From the NCBI GenBank assembly GCA_900109485.1, contig FOAY01000007.1, positions 82,550 through 146,549 on the forward strand: a stretch of 64,000 nucleotides of DNA, written 5' to 3'. Positions 8,292 through 16,190 of this stretch are shown here, piece by piece. The notes below the pieces were generated by a model. That model was given only the letters and a program-made list of their open reading frames with translations. It had not been told where the DNA came from and made no database searches. This DNA is from Kosakonia sacchari (GTDB lineage: Bacteria > Pseudomonadota > Gammaproteobacteria > Enterobacterales > Enterobacteriaceae). Position numbers and translations under genes: made by a program. Positions within the stretch are counted from its first letter, which is position 1. Each line of letters starts with the position of its first letter.

Positions 8292-9538
8292 TGCCAATAA
8301 GTATTAAAAGCGCATGGCTCAACCTGCAACGTAATAGCCGGAGATCGACGCTGTCAATTCTGATTATCGCCGTGGTGGTCTTTGCATTATGTTGTACTGG
8401 CGGCTTTGGCCTGTATACCTATCAATCGCTCATGAAGGAGACGGCGATGAGCATAGGTCATATCACGCTGAGTCAGCCGAACTATTTTGAGCAGGAAGAA
8501 GAAATACCGCTGGATAATGGCTTATCTGACTATTCCATCATCGGTAAAACACTGGTTTCAATTCCGGGAATTCATGCCATTCTGCCGCGCATTGAATTTA
8601 ATGGTTTAATCAGCAACGGACGAAAATCGACAATTTATATGGGGACCGGAATCGATCCTCAGGAATTTGCTATTAAAGGTGAATTTCTGGCGGTGAAATC
8701 CGGCAAGCCGTTATCTCCCCAGCGTGACGATTCGGCGGCAAAAGACGATCCTGAGGTGATGCTGGGCGCGAACCTCGCGCAAAACCTGAAAGTGACCGTT
8801 GGCGACGTTGTGACACTGCTATCAACCACCACGGACGGTGTGCTTAATGCTATGGATTTTAAAGTACAGAGCATTTTTTCGAGCGGCGTTCCGGAGCTGG
8901 ATAAACGGCAGCTTTATATCAATATTGCTGCCGCGCAGGCGCTGCTCGCCACGCATAAAGTCAGTACGCTGTCGGTCTATTTATTTGAAACACCACAAAC
9001 CCCGGCGGTACAAAAACAGATCGATGCAAAACTTAGTACCTTAAAACTGGCAGAGCCGGTGATCACGACACCGTGGCAAAAATTAGCTGTCTTTTATGAT
9101 GGCGTTAAAAATTTATATAACCGCATTTTCGCCATTATGGGTGGCGTAATGGCCCTGGTGGTCTTTGCCGCGCTATTTAACTCTATGACCATGTCGGTAA
9201 CGGAAAGAACCCGTGAAATAGGCACGCTGGCCGCTCTTGGTACGTATCCACAGGAAATTATTCGCGGCTTTTTGCTGGAAGCGGGATTAATGGCCATGTG
9301 CGGAGCCATTGTGGGTGGTGGATTATCCGCGGGCCTGGCGATGTTATTAACGGTTGTTGATATCAGAATGCCGCCTGCGCCGGGCAGAACAGAAAGTTAC
9401 CCGCTGCATATCTATTTTTCTGCGGAGCTTTTTATCAGTGTGGCGCTCGCCGTCGCCATTATTTGTTTTGTTGTTGCGTGGTTTGCCGCCCGAAAAGGTG
9501 TGAAGAAACCGATCATTGAGGCACTGATTTATGCGTAA
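8279..9538 (+). CDS. ABC transporter permease, FtsX/LolE-like
   Basis: A 419-residue permease with one N-terminal membrane helix (about 20-42), a large periplasmic domain (about 45-275) and three C-terminal helices in an FtsX domain (NRIFAIMGGVMALVVFAALF, then two more). This is the MacB/LolC/LolE layout. The start ATG follows GAGGAGATTCA. It overlaps the ATPase by 13 bp and the LolA-like gene by 8 bp, so all are translationally coupled. In this family the periplasmic domain hands cargo to a soluble carrier (LolA) or an outer-membrane partner. Both kinds of partner are encoded directly downstream, which is the main evidence for a dedicated envelope export route. Confidence 0.85.
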   Translation: MERLMPISIKSAWLNLQRNSRRSTLSILIIAVVVFALCCTGGFGLYTYQSLMKETAMSIGHITLSQPNYFEQEEEIPLDNGLSDYSIIGKTLVSIPGIHAILPRIEFNGLISNGRKSTIYMGTGIDPQEFAIKGEFLAVKSGKPLSPQRDDSAAKDDPEVMLGANLAQNLKVTVGDVVTLLSTTTDGVLNAMDFKVQSIFSSGVPELDKRQLYINIAAAQALLATHKVSTLSVYLFETPQTPAVQKQIDAKLSTLKLAEPVITTPWQKLAVFYDGVKNLYNRIFAIMGGVMALVVFAALFNSMTMSVTERTREIGTLAALGTYPQEIIRGFLLEAGLMAMCGAIVGGGLSAGLAMLLTVVDIRMPPAPGRTESYPLHIYFSAELFISVALAVAIICFVVAWFAARKGVKKPIIEALIYA

Positions 9539-10277
9539 AATATTAGCATTGTTATTAGCCGGGGGAATTGCTTTTTCCGCTCAGGCAGAAACAGTGGAAC
9601 AGATGCTAACAAAAGCGGATCAATATCGTTCCAGAGAGCCTTATGCAAAAGTAACCACCGAGGTTAAGCTCTATCAAAATAATGAACTCGACACCACCAG
9701 ATTATACGATGTGTATATCCGGCCAATGCGCGAGTCACTGGTATTATTTAAATCGAAAGCCGAGGAGGGTCAGAAATTACTGATGCTCGGTGATAATTAT
9801 TGGCTGTTGATGCCGCAAAGTCGTCGGCCAATCAGAATCACGCCCATACAAAAACTCCTTGGCAATGCGTCCGTCGGTGATATTTCCACCCTCAACTGGA
9901 GCGAACATTATCAGGGAACGCTGCAAGGGACGCAGGATATCGTGATACAAAATAAACACGTCATGGCGAATCACCTTGAGTTGACGGCAAAAACGGCAGG
10001 TGAAACCTACGCTAAAATTCAGTTATGGCTGGATGCAACGAACGACTTCCCGCTAAAAGCAGACCTCTATTTGCTGTCACAAAAGATGGCGAAGCAGGCA
10101 ATTTTTACTTCGGATAACCCGCTTCATCCGCAAAAAATAGTTTCAATGACATTACTGGATAGCATACAGCCGGAGAAACAAACGGTCATTGATTACCAGA
10201 ATGTCGTGCCCTATCAGCTGGATGAAAAATATTACAATCCGGCCTATTTAATTCAGCAGCCAAGGGTAGATCTGTGA
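9531..10277 (+). CDS. LolA-like periplasmic outer-membrane lipoprotein-sorting protein
   Basis: A 248-residue protein with a clear signal peptide (MRKILALLLAGGIAFSAQA). The body (KVTTEVKLYQNNELDTTRLY, LLMLGDNYWLLMP, SVGDISTLNW) matches the LolA-like family often annotated outer membrane lipoprotein-sorting protein. These half-barrel proteins carry lipids or lipoproteins across the periplasm. It overlaps the permease by 8 bp and the next gene by 4 bp. Comparable LolA-like genes occur in aryl-polyene and related lipid-pigment clusters together with exporters (family knowledge). I infer that it shuttles the product of the downstream cluster rather than ordinary lipoproteins. Confidence 0.75.
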   Translation: MRKILALLLAGGIAFSAQAETVEQMLTKADQYRSREPYAKVTTEVKLYQNNELDTTRLYDVYIRPMRESLVLFKSKAEEGQKLLMLGDNYWLLMPQSRRPIRITPIQKLLGNASVGDISTLNWSEHYQGTLQGTQDIVIQNKHVMANHLELTAKTAGETYAKIQLWLDATNDFPLKADLYLLSQKMAKQAIFTSDNPLHPQKIVSMTLLDSIQPEKQTVIDYQNVVPYQLDEKYYNPAYLIQQPRVDL

Positions 10278-11527
10278 CCGCTTCGGGTCGCCTATGTCTA
10301 TTATCCATGCTGATTGTTGGCGCGCGGGCTGAAGCAAAATTTGATGTTAACTGGACATGGCAAAGCAGTTTTGAAAGTGAACAATATCGCCACACGAAGT
10401 TAAACGACACTGCGGGCGGGTCGATACAGTCTCTGGATTCGCTGGTCACGGCAACGGCCGAATGGAACAGCGTAACCGGGACATTTGCCCTCGAAGGCAA
10501 TAATCTTTTAACAACAGATAGCCAGAAATCCGTTGCTAAGAAGTTGATTGTGCAGGAGTTATTTTGGCAGCCAGAAGCCGAACTGGCAGGCGTGCCGCTT
10601 GATTTAAGTATCGGGAAACAACGGCTGGACTGGGATGTCGGGTACGGATTTCGTCCCCTGGATATTTTTAAGTCGTACGAGCGCAACCCGGTAGGGATAC
10701 AGGTTGACGAAGGTGTTGGCGCGGCCACGGCGTCCTGGTTTGATGGCGTCGGTCAATGGGAACTGGTGGCAACCGATGAGTCCTGGGCCTCAACCAATAC
10801 GGATCAGGCCCGGCTGGCGGAAAAACAGCACGGCATCGGTCTTCGGCGCTATGCCCTGGTGGGGAGTACAGAACTCCAGGGGGTGATGTACTTTGATCAG
10901 GTGCATCGCGGTACTGCTGGGGGCTCTGTCGTTGCTGTACTGACGCCGGCACTGGAGTTGCACAGCTCCTTTGCCTATGCGCAGCGTTATCAGTCTTATA
11001 AGCAAGGCGATATGAATGAGCCGGTCAGGTGGGGAACAAGTAATGATTCGTATCAATTTTTGCTGGGTTTTAATTGGGCCAATACCACGGGTTTGAATAT
11101 TATCGGTGAATATTGGTACGACGGGCGTAGTTGGGATAAGAGTATGTGGAAGAAGGCATTTCAGCGCGCAGACGAACTCTCGCAGCATCCGGCTACAACA
11201 GGTTTGGCCAGCAGTTATTCCTGGGGGCTGGACAATACCAGTTTAATGGCACAGAACGTCATGCTGCACTTTAAAATGAATATGTCTGCTTTACATCCCC
11301 AATATTTGTGGCTTGAAAAATTAGAACCCAGCCTGGATTTACTGGTTTCGCCAACCGATGGCGGTCTGGTCGCAACCCCAAGGCTCTCATACCCGCTGTA
11401 TGAGTCAGGAGAATCTGATATGAAGATTGAGCTGGCCAGCCGATTTTATACCGGTGCGGGAAATTCCGTGTATGCCAACATGCCGGATCGGGATTTGATT
11501 TTTATAAATCTTAAAGGAAATTTCTAA
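10274..11527 (+). CDS. Putative outer-membrane beta-barrel protein
   Basis: A 417-residue protein starting at GTG 10274, overlapping the preceding TGA (GTGA). It has a short hydrophobic leader ending near ARAEA and then alternating amphipathic strands rich in aromatic residues (FDVNWTWQSSFESEQY, GLNIIGEYWYDGRSW). The C-terminus ends in phenylalanine (LIFINLKGNF), a usual outer-membrane insertion signal. I do not recognise the exact family; it looks like the uncharacterised barrels paired with LolA-like proteins (DUF1302-type). Its position as the last gene of the ABC/LolA-like set suggests the outer-membrane step of the same route. Confidence 0.65.
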   Translation: MTASGRLCLLSMLIVGARAEAKFDVNWTWQSSFESEQYRHTKLNDTAGGSIQSLDSLVTATAEWNSVTGTFALEGNNLLTTDSQKSVAKKLIVQELFWQPEAELAGVPLDLSIGKQRLDWDVGYGFRPLDIFKSYERNPVGIQVDEGVGAATASWFDGVGQWELVATDESWASTNTDQARLAEKQHGIGLRRYALVGSTELQGVMYFDQVHRGTAGGSVVAVLTPALELHSSFAYAQRYQSYKQGDMNEPVRWGTSNDSYQFLLGFNWANTTGLNIIGEYWYDGRSWDKSMWKKAFQRADELSQHPATTGLASSYSWGLDNTSLMAQNVMLHFKMNMSALHPQYLWLEKLEPSLDLLVSPTDGGLVATPRLSYPLYESGESDMKIELASRFYTGAGNSVYANMPDRDLIFINLKGNF

Positions 11528-11629
11528 TCAATATGATATGATTTTCTGAATAAAGCAGGGAAACAGGTTAACGCAGAGAAATATGAGTGGAAAGTTCCAC
11601 CATAATATAAAGCTAAAAGGACATTCGGG

Positions 11630-12715
11630 ATGCGCAGGCTATTACCAGTAAGCCAAAAGTTTCGCACTCAGCTAATACAAACAAGTTTGTACTGTATGGG
11701 CGTTGCCGGAATACTCATCTTGTTTGAATCGCCAGCAGATTTATCTCATAACTGGGCGTCCTTATTATTCAGAAAAATAATTATTAGTTTTGGTTATGGT
11801 TACAGCGCTTTGTTCAGCGCATTGCTGCTGAGATGGATGAAGCCGTCACTGTCTGAAGCAAAAATTAACGGTCTCTCTTTCATCTGTTGCATCCTGTTTG
11901 GCAGCCTTAATGCCTATTTTTGGTTTAGCCCATTATCTTATAACGAATTCTTTCTGAATCAACGTTCGACGCTGGCGCCAGGTTTCATTCTGGCCATCGT
12001 GAGTTTCACTTTCTTTTATATCCACGAACAGAAATTAAAAGCGCAGAACGCACTCGAAGTCGCAAAGCGCCAGCAATCTGAGCAAAAGAAAGCGCTGGCA
12101 CTAAGTCAACTCAAACAGCTCCAGAGCCAAATAGAACCGCATTTTCTTTTCAATACCATGGCGAATCTGGATGTCTTAATTGATAAAGATCCGGCGTTGG
12201 CAAAACTTTTACTGGTTAATTTGACGAACCTATTACGCGGAGCCTTGAAAAAAAATCGCCGTGATTTTGTGAATATTGATGAGGAACTGGCGCTAATCGA
12301 TGCTTATTTATCTATCCAGCAAATAAGGCTCGGCGCGCGTTTGGTTTACAAGATAAGGAATGAGTTCAGCGCCGGCGCTTTTTTTATTCCGCCGATGTTA
12401 ATTCAGCCCCTGGTTGAAAACGCCATTCGTCATGGTATCGAACCGCAACACCGAAGCGGATCCATTGAAGTGACGGTGAAAAAAGAGGCCGAAGGCGCCT
12501 GTATCCAGGTCATTGACAATGGCTGCGGGCTTTCTATGGCACCCTCATCCGGTGGGCACGGTCTGGCTCTGGAGAATATCCGGCAAAGGCTGGATGCAAT
12601 CTATATGGGGAAGGCACGGTTACGCATCAAAGAAAATCCGACGCAGGGCGTCACTGCTGAAATTTTCATCCCGCTAATGGTAACTACTTCAACGCCGGAA
12701 ATGCGCAATGACTAA
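11630..12715 (+). CDS. LytS-type sensor histidine kinase
   Basis: A 361-residue membrane kinase: about four transmembrane helices in the first 130 residues, a short coiled coil (about 135-165, rich in Q, K and A), then a His_kinase domain with phospho-acceptor His171 in QIEPHFLFN and an ATPase domain with QPLVENAIRHGIEP and GLALENIRQRL. This is the LytS/YehU family that pairs with LytTR response regulators. ATG follows AAAAGGACATTCGGG. It overlaps the regulator gene by 8 bp. There is no extracytoplasmic sensor domain, so the cue is probably sensed in or at the membrane. Its place between exporter and biosynthetic genes suggests control of both. Confidence 0.88.
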   Translation: MRRLLPVSQKFRTQLIQTSLYCMGVAGILILFESPADLSHNWASLLFRKIIISFGYGYSALFSALLLRWMKPSLSEAKINGLSFICCILFGSLNAYFWFSPLSYNEFFLNQRSTLAPGFILAIVSFTFFYIHEQKLKAQNALEVAKRQQSEQKKALALSQLKQLQSQIEPHFLFNTMANLDVLIDKDPALAKLLLVNLTNLLRGALKKNRRDFVNIDEELALIDAYLSIQQIRLGARLVYKIRNEFSAGAFFIPPMLIQPLVENAIRHGIEPQHRSGSIEVTVKKEAEGACIQVIDNGCGLSMAPSSGGHGLALENIRQRLDAIYMGKARLRIKENPTQGVTAEIFIPLMVTTSTPEMRND

Positions 12716-13499
12716 AAACATAACCGCGATTATTGCTGATGATGAGCCTTTACTGAGATATCAGCTCAATAAAATGCTGGCAGATGTTTGGCCTGAGCTG
12801 GACATACTGGCCAGCTGTGAAAACGGGAAAGAAGCGTTTGATGTCATCGCGGAAGAGCAGCCTGATATTGCCTTTCTGGATATCCGTATGCCGGAAATGG
12901 ATGGTATGACGCTAATACGCAGGATCAGCCAACTGGATAAATTTCCGTTAGTCGTATTTGTCACGGCCTATGATGAGTACGCCGTGCGGGCATTTGAAAC
13001 CAATGCCATCGACTATTTGTTAAAACCGCTGAATGAAAAGCGGCTGGAACAATGCGTGTTGAAAATGAAGCAGCGGCTGAATGAGACGACGGCAGACAAA
13101 ACCACACCCGATTTGAATGCATTATTCGAAAAGTTTCAGTCCTTTCTGCCCGTTGAACATAAAAGTTATTTGAAATGGGTGCGTGTGCAAAAAGGCGAGG
13201 ATATTGAATTAGTTCATTGTTCGGATATCCAGTTTTTTAAGGCGGAAGATAAGTACATATCGCTGTATAAAAAAGGTAAAACGCAGTCAGACATTTTCCT
13301 GCTGCGCGGTTCGCTGCGGGAACTGTTGCTACAACTTGATCCGGACGAGTTCTGGCAGGTCCATCGCTCTGTTGTCGTCAACGTTAATGCCATTGAAAAA
13401 ATAAAACGAGACTGTACCGGTAAGATTCAATTAATCATTGGTGGGCATGTGTTACAAGTCAGTCGGGCAATGCAGAACAAATTTCTCTATAACATCTAA
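12708..13499 (+). CDS. LytTR-family response regulator
   Basis: A 263-residue regulator with a CheY-like receiver (about 5-125; phospho-acceptor Asp58 in FLDIRMPEMDG, Lys of LLKPLNEK) and a C-terminal LytTR DNA-binding domain (about 155-260; QFFKAEDKYISLYKKG, FWQVHRSVVVNV). It is the partner of the LytS-like kinase, which it overlaps by 8 bp. LytTR regulators bind paired 9-bp repeats; I could not identify a convincing pair in the 445-bp gap downstream. The gap leads into the biosynthetic cluster, the likeliest target. Confidence 0.9.
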   Translation: MTKNITAIIADDEPLLRYQLNKMLADVWPELDILASCENGKEAFDVIAEEQPDIAFLDIRMPEMDGMTLIRRISQLDKFPLVVFVTAYDEYAVRAFETNAIDYLLKPLNEKRLEQCVLKMKQRLNETTADKTTPDLNALFEKFQSFLPVEHKSYLKWVRVQKGEDIELVHCSDIQFFKAEDKYISLYKKGKTQSDIFLLRGSLRELLLQLDPDEFWQVHRSVVVNVNAIEKIKRDCTGKIQLIIGGHVLQVSRAMQNKFLYNI

Positions 13500-13944
13500 A
13501 TAATAAAAGACCAGAGATCGCGTTTACTGCTAAATGCACATTATCAATGTTGGTTATTAATCAGGAAAATAGTGTATGGCATAAAAATATCCATTGCAGC
13601 AATAACTATATTTAATAATAGCTTACGACAGGTATTAGCAAATTTATTTGCGAAAAATACCTGCGGATGATTATTGCCTGAATTACAGGTTATTTAATAT
13701 CTGACTGTTGGTGGATATTAAATTCTTGTGATTGAATTCCTTTTGTCTTTTATTTGTCTGTAAATATTTTAAAGTAAAAGCAATTGATTTTGTAAAATTA
13801 GATGATATTTTAAAACGTAATCAGACATTGCTTATTTATATAGCCTTCTCAGGGCTTGTGTTTGTATTGAGAATGGATGATTCAATTTTTGAGCTGCAAT
13901 AGAAGATTCATGGTTACGCTTAAATATAAGCAAGGAGAAGTGTC
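13500..13944. promoter_or_regulatory. A+T-rich leader/promoter region of the biosynthetic cluster
   Basis: A 445-bp non-coding, strongly A+T-rich stretch between the response regulator and the ketoreductase. It contains the composite hairpin at 13629-13663 and a smaller CCTG-AATTA-CAGG stem near 13678. The ketoreductase start has an ideal AAGGAG. Promoters cannot be fixed by eye. Confidence 0.5.
13629..13663. other. Composite inverted repeat
   Basis: An outer stem CAGGTATT (13629-13636) with AATACCTG (13656-13663) encloses an inner perfect stem GCAAAT/ATTTGC (13638-13643, 13646-13651). There is no T-run after it, so it is not a standard terminator. It could be an mRNA structure or a symmetric protein site. 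Confidence 0.45.
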
Positions 13945-14724
13945 ATGAGCCAGATCTTTACCGATGTTATAAATCATCCTGCATATAATGAAAAACCTTT
14001 GGCACTGGTAGTGGCAGGTACTGCTGAGATAGGACGGAATGTCATTGATTCATTAATTAATGATGGTTATCTCGTTGTTTTTACGTGGTTCAGTAATGAA
14101 GCCGTGGTCAGCGATATGCAGGCGCGGTACCAACGCGCTGTTATGCCGGTTCAGCTGGATTTGACCTCCGAGCATGACGTCGTGCAATTCTGTACGGCCT
14201 TAGAAAATATCAAAGTAGACGTCGCAATCTATTGTGCCGGTAATAACCCGGCGTGTCTGTGCGATGAGCTGAAACCCGAAAATATTCGCACCATAACGCG
14301 TCTTAACTATCTGTCGGCAGTATTAATTTTTAATACCATCGTCAAAACGATGAAGCAGTATAAAGAAAAAGAGACCAAGCTGGTGTTTATCAGTTCGGTG
14401 GCTGCCAAAAAAATTAGCGTGGGCAACTCCCTGTACGGTTCGACAAAAGCAGCAATGGAAAGATATCTTTCCAGCGTCGCCCTGGAAATGGCCAGGTTCA
14501 ATATCAGGACGCTATGCCTGAGCCCTGGTTATATCAAAACAAAAATGCTCCAGGACTATTGTGCGAAAGAAGGGAGAAGTATCGCCAGCATAGAAAAAAC
14601 GATCCCAATGAGAAAAATGCTGGCTACCGAAGATGTCGCAAATGCCGTCAGCTCATTTATTAACGGCACAATTATTACTACAGGCGTTTCATTAACGATC
14701 GGAAATGGTGAGGGGATAATCTAA
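13945..14724 (+). CDS. SDR-family ketoacyl reductase (FabG-like)
   Basis: A 259-residue short-chain dehydrogenase. The NAD(P)-binding motif is AGTAEIGR near residue 25, a slightly unusual form of TGxxxGIG; CAGNNP follows, and the catalytic set is Ser151, Tyr164 and Lys168 (YGSTK). Near the C-terminus, LCLSPGYIKTKML is normal for FabG-type enzymes. It probably reduces the 3-ketoacyl-ACP formed by the cluster ketosynthase. It is the first gene after the long leader, with a perfect AAGGAG, and its stop overlaps the ACP start (TAATG), so reductase and carrier are made together. Confidence 0.82.
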   Translation: MSQIFTDVINHPAYNEKPLALVVAGTAEIGRNVIDSLINDGYLVVFTWFSNEAVVSDMQARYQRAVMPVQLDLTSEHDVVQFCTALENIKVDVAIYCAGNNPACLCDELKPENIRTITRLNYLSAVLIFNTIVKTMKQYKEKETKLVFISSVAAKKISVGNSLYGSTKAAMERYLSSVALEMARFNIRTLCLSPGYIKTKMLQDYCAKEGRSIASIEKTIPMRKMLATEDVANAVSSFINGTIITTGVSLTIGNGEGII

Positions 14725-15113
14725 TGTATATTTCAACAATTAATCAGATTTTTAAAGATATCATGTACCTGGATGAAGCTGAAGAGCTTGATCCGAACAA
14801 GTCATTGTTCTCTGATTACGGGATGACCTCGATTGATTATATTGATTTTGCCTTCGAGTTAAAAAAACACTTCAAAGTTGACGTTAGCCCTGAAAGCCTT
14901 TGGCCGGTAAATAAATGGGCTACCACAGAAGATTACTATTCATTTGATACCAAAGAGTGGACCAGCAAAGGCCTTACTGAAATCAACAACCTGCTGGGCT
15001 TAAAAGGCGCTAACGCTGTTGATAAAAAAATTCAGTTTAAAGAGCTCTACTCCTATTTCACGCTGAACTATATCAACCAACAAATATCAGCCGTTAAAGC
15101 GCAGGTCGCGTGA
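14724..15113 (+). CDS. Acyl carrier protein
   Basis: A 129-residue carrier protein. The phosphopantetheine site is Ser36 in DYGMTSIDYIDFAFELKKHF, a variant of the usual DSL motif. The ACP fold covers about residues 1-75; a C-terminal extension of about 50 residues, making it longer than FAS ACPs of 75-80, has no domain I recognise. It carries the growing chain as a thioester and should be activated by the PPTase encoded at 18.9 kb. Start and stop overlap both neighbours (TAATG before, TGATG after). It is the only ACP seen in the cluster. Confidence 0.85.
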   Translation: MYISTINQIFKDIMYLDEAEELDPNKSLFSDYGMTSIDYIDFAFELKKHFKVDVSPESLWPVNKWATTEDYYSFDTKEWTSKGLTEINNLLGLKGANAVDKKIQFKELYSYFTLNYINQQISAVKAQVA

Positions 15114-16177
15114 TGGAAAAGGTCTATATAAAAAACTATGGTGTGCATCAGCAATTTGCCACCAATAGTGCGGCGCTGAGCCAGTTACTGGCTGCGGAGG
15201 GAGAAATAAACCCTCATGACCTGGACTACTATAATTTTTCGACGCCGTCGGTGGTGGAAAAAAAGTGGGTTAGCAGAGAGGACTGCGCAGTACTGAACTC
15301 GATGTCAAAAATGGCAATCAATGCGCTGATTGATTTTAAAAGCAAAGCGTGCCTGGACGAGCATGCAAAAGCCTTTCTTTATACGGCATGTGATAGTGAA
15401 GAGCACAGTTTTACTACGCTTTTTGAAATTTGCCGTAAATATAACGATGATGGTTCAGTCTGGAAACATATCCAGCACTATAAAGAGATGAATAACCCTC
15501 TTGATATGCTGAGATTATTGCCAACAAATGTGCTGTATCACACCTCAAAATTATTACGCGATCATGAGGAGGGTACGCCGTTACGCGCCGCATCGTTAAG
15601 TGGCCTGGTGGCATTGAAACTGGCCTGGGCTGACATCGTTAACTCAACGGCAAAAAAAGGGGCAATGGTGGTGAGTGCGGCAAATATGCTGACCTTCGAT
15701 AGCCTGGCCGTTTTTAAAAAGTTTGGTGAAATCCGGCAAAATGCTGCGGATGCGTCCGGTATTATCCCCAGTTGGGGGGCGGCGGTGATGTCTTTAGACA
15801 ATGACAGCCGCAATGCGCTGGCTGAATTAACTTCTGTCACTGTTCGCTATTGCCCCAAAGTCAGGTTTGAACAAGAGGACTGGGAAAGTCTGTTGGGTAA
15901 ACAGCGAACGCAGCAGGGAGAACCCGATGTTATTATCAGCTATAACAACGGTATTCGCGCGCAAAAAATAGCGGAGTATTCTGCGCTGGAGAAATTTTTC
16001 CCCCGGACCAGGATTATCAATTATAAAGCGAAAACCGGCTACACCGGGAAACTCAATAATATACTGGATATTTTATGCTGCCTTAATGATCCCGCTATTC
16101 CTTCAGGAGCCCGGGTCATGCTGAATGGCGCTGGTATCAATTATGGTATCGGGAACATTTGGTTAATTAAACGCTGA
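15113..16177 (+). CDS. Ketosynthase-like subunit lacking catalytic residues (chain-length-factor-like)
   Basis: A 354-residue thiolase-fold protein; ATG 15113 overlaps the ACP stop, and a GTG three bases earlier is also in frame. It aligns by eye to ketosynthases around the nucleophile, but where KS enzymes have ACSxSLVAL it has AASLSGLVAL, so Ser161 stands in place of Cys. The two histidine motifs are also lost: the NTHGT region reads YNNGIRA and the KxxxGH region reads KAKTGYTG. It therefore cannot condense by the usual mechanism. Adjacent to an intact KS, it looks like the chain-length-factor half of a KS/CLF heterodimer. A scaffolding role or unrelated acyl-transfer chemistry are alternatives. 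Confidence 0.7.
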   Translation: MEKVYIKNYGVHQQFATNSAALSQLLAAEGEINPHDLDYYNFSTPSVVEKKWVSREDCAVLNSMSKMAINALIDFKSKACLDEHAKAFLYTACDSEEHSFTTLFEICRKYNDDGSVWKHIQHYKEMNNPLDMLRLLPTNVLYHTSKLLRDHEEGTPLRAASLSGLVALKLAWADIVNSTAKKGAMVVSAANMLTFDSLAVFKKFGEIRQNAADASGIIPSWGAAVMSLDNDSRNALAELTSVTVRYCPKVRFEQEDWESLLGKQRTQQGEPDVIISYNNGIRAQKIAEYSALEKFFPRTRIINYKAKTGYTGKLNNILDILCCLNDPAIPSGARVMLNGAGINYGIGNIWLIKR

Positions 16178-16190
16178 GGAACGGATCACA

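Noticed and set aside
13500..13944. LytTR binding repeats (TGTTGGT-like words near 13546 and 13702)
   Set aside because: They are about 157 bp apart and fit the consensus poorly; LytTR sites should be paired at about two helical turns.
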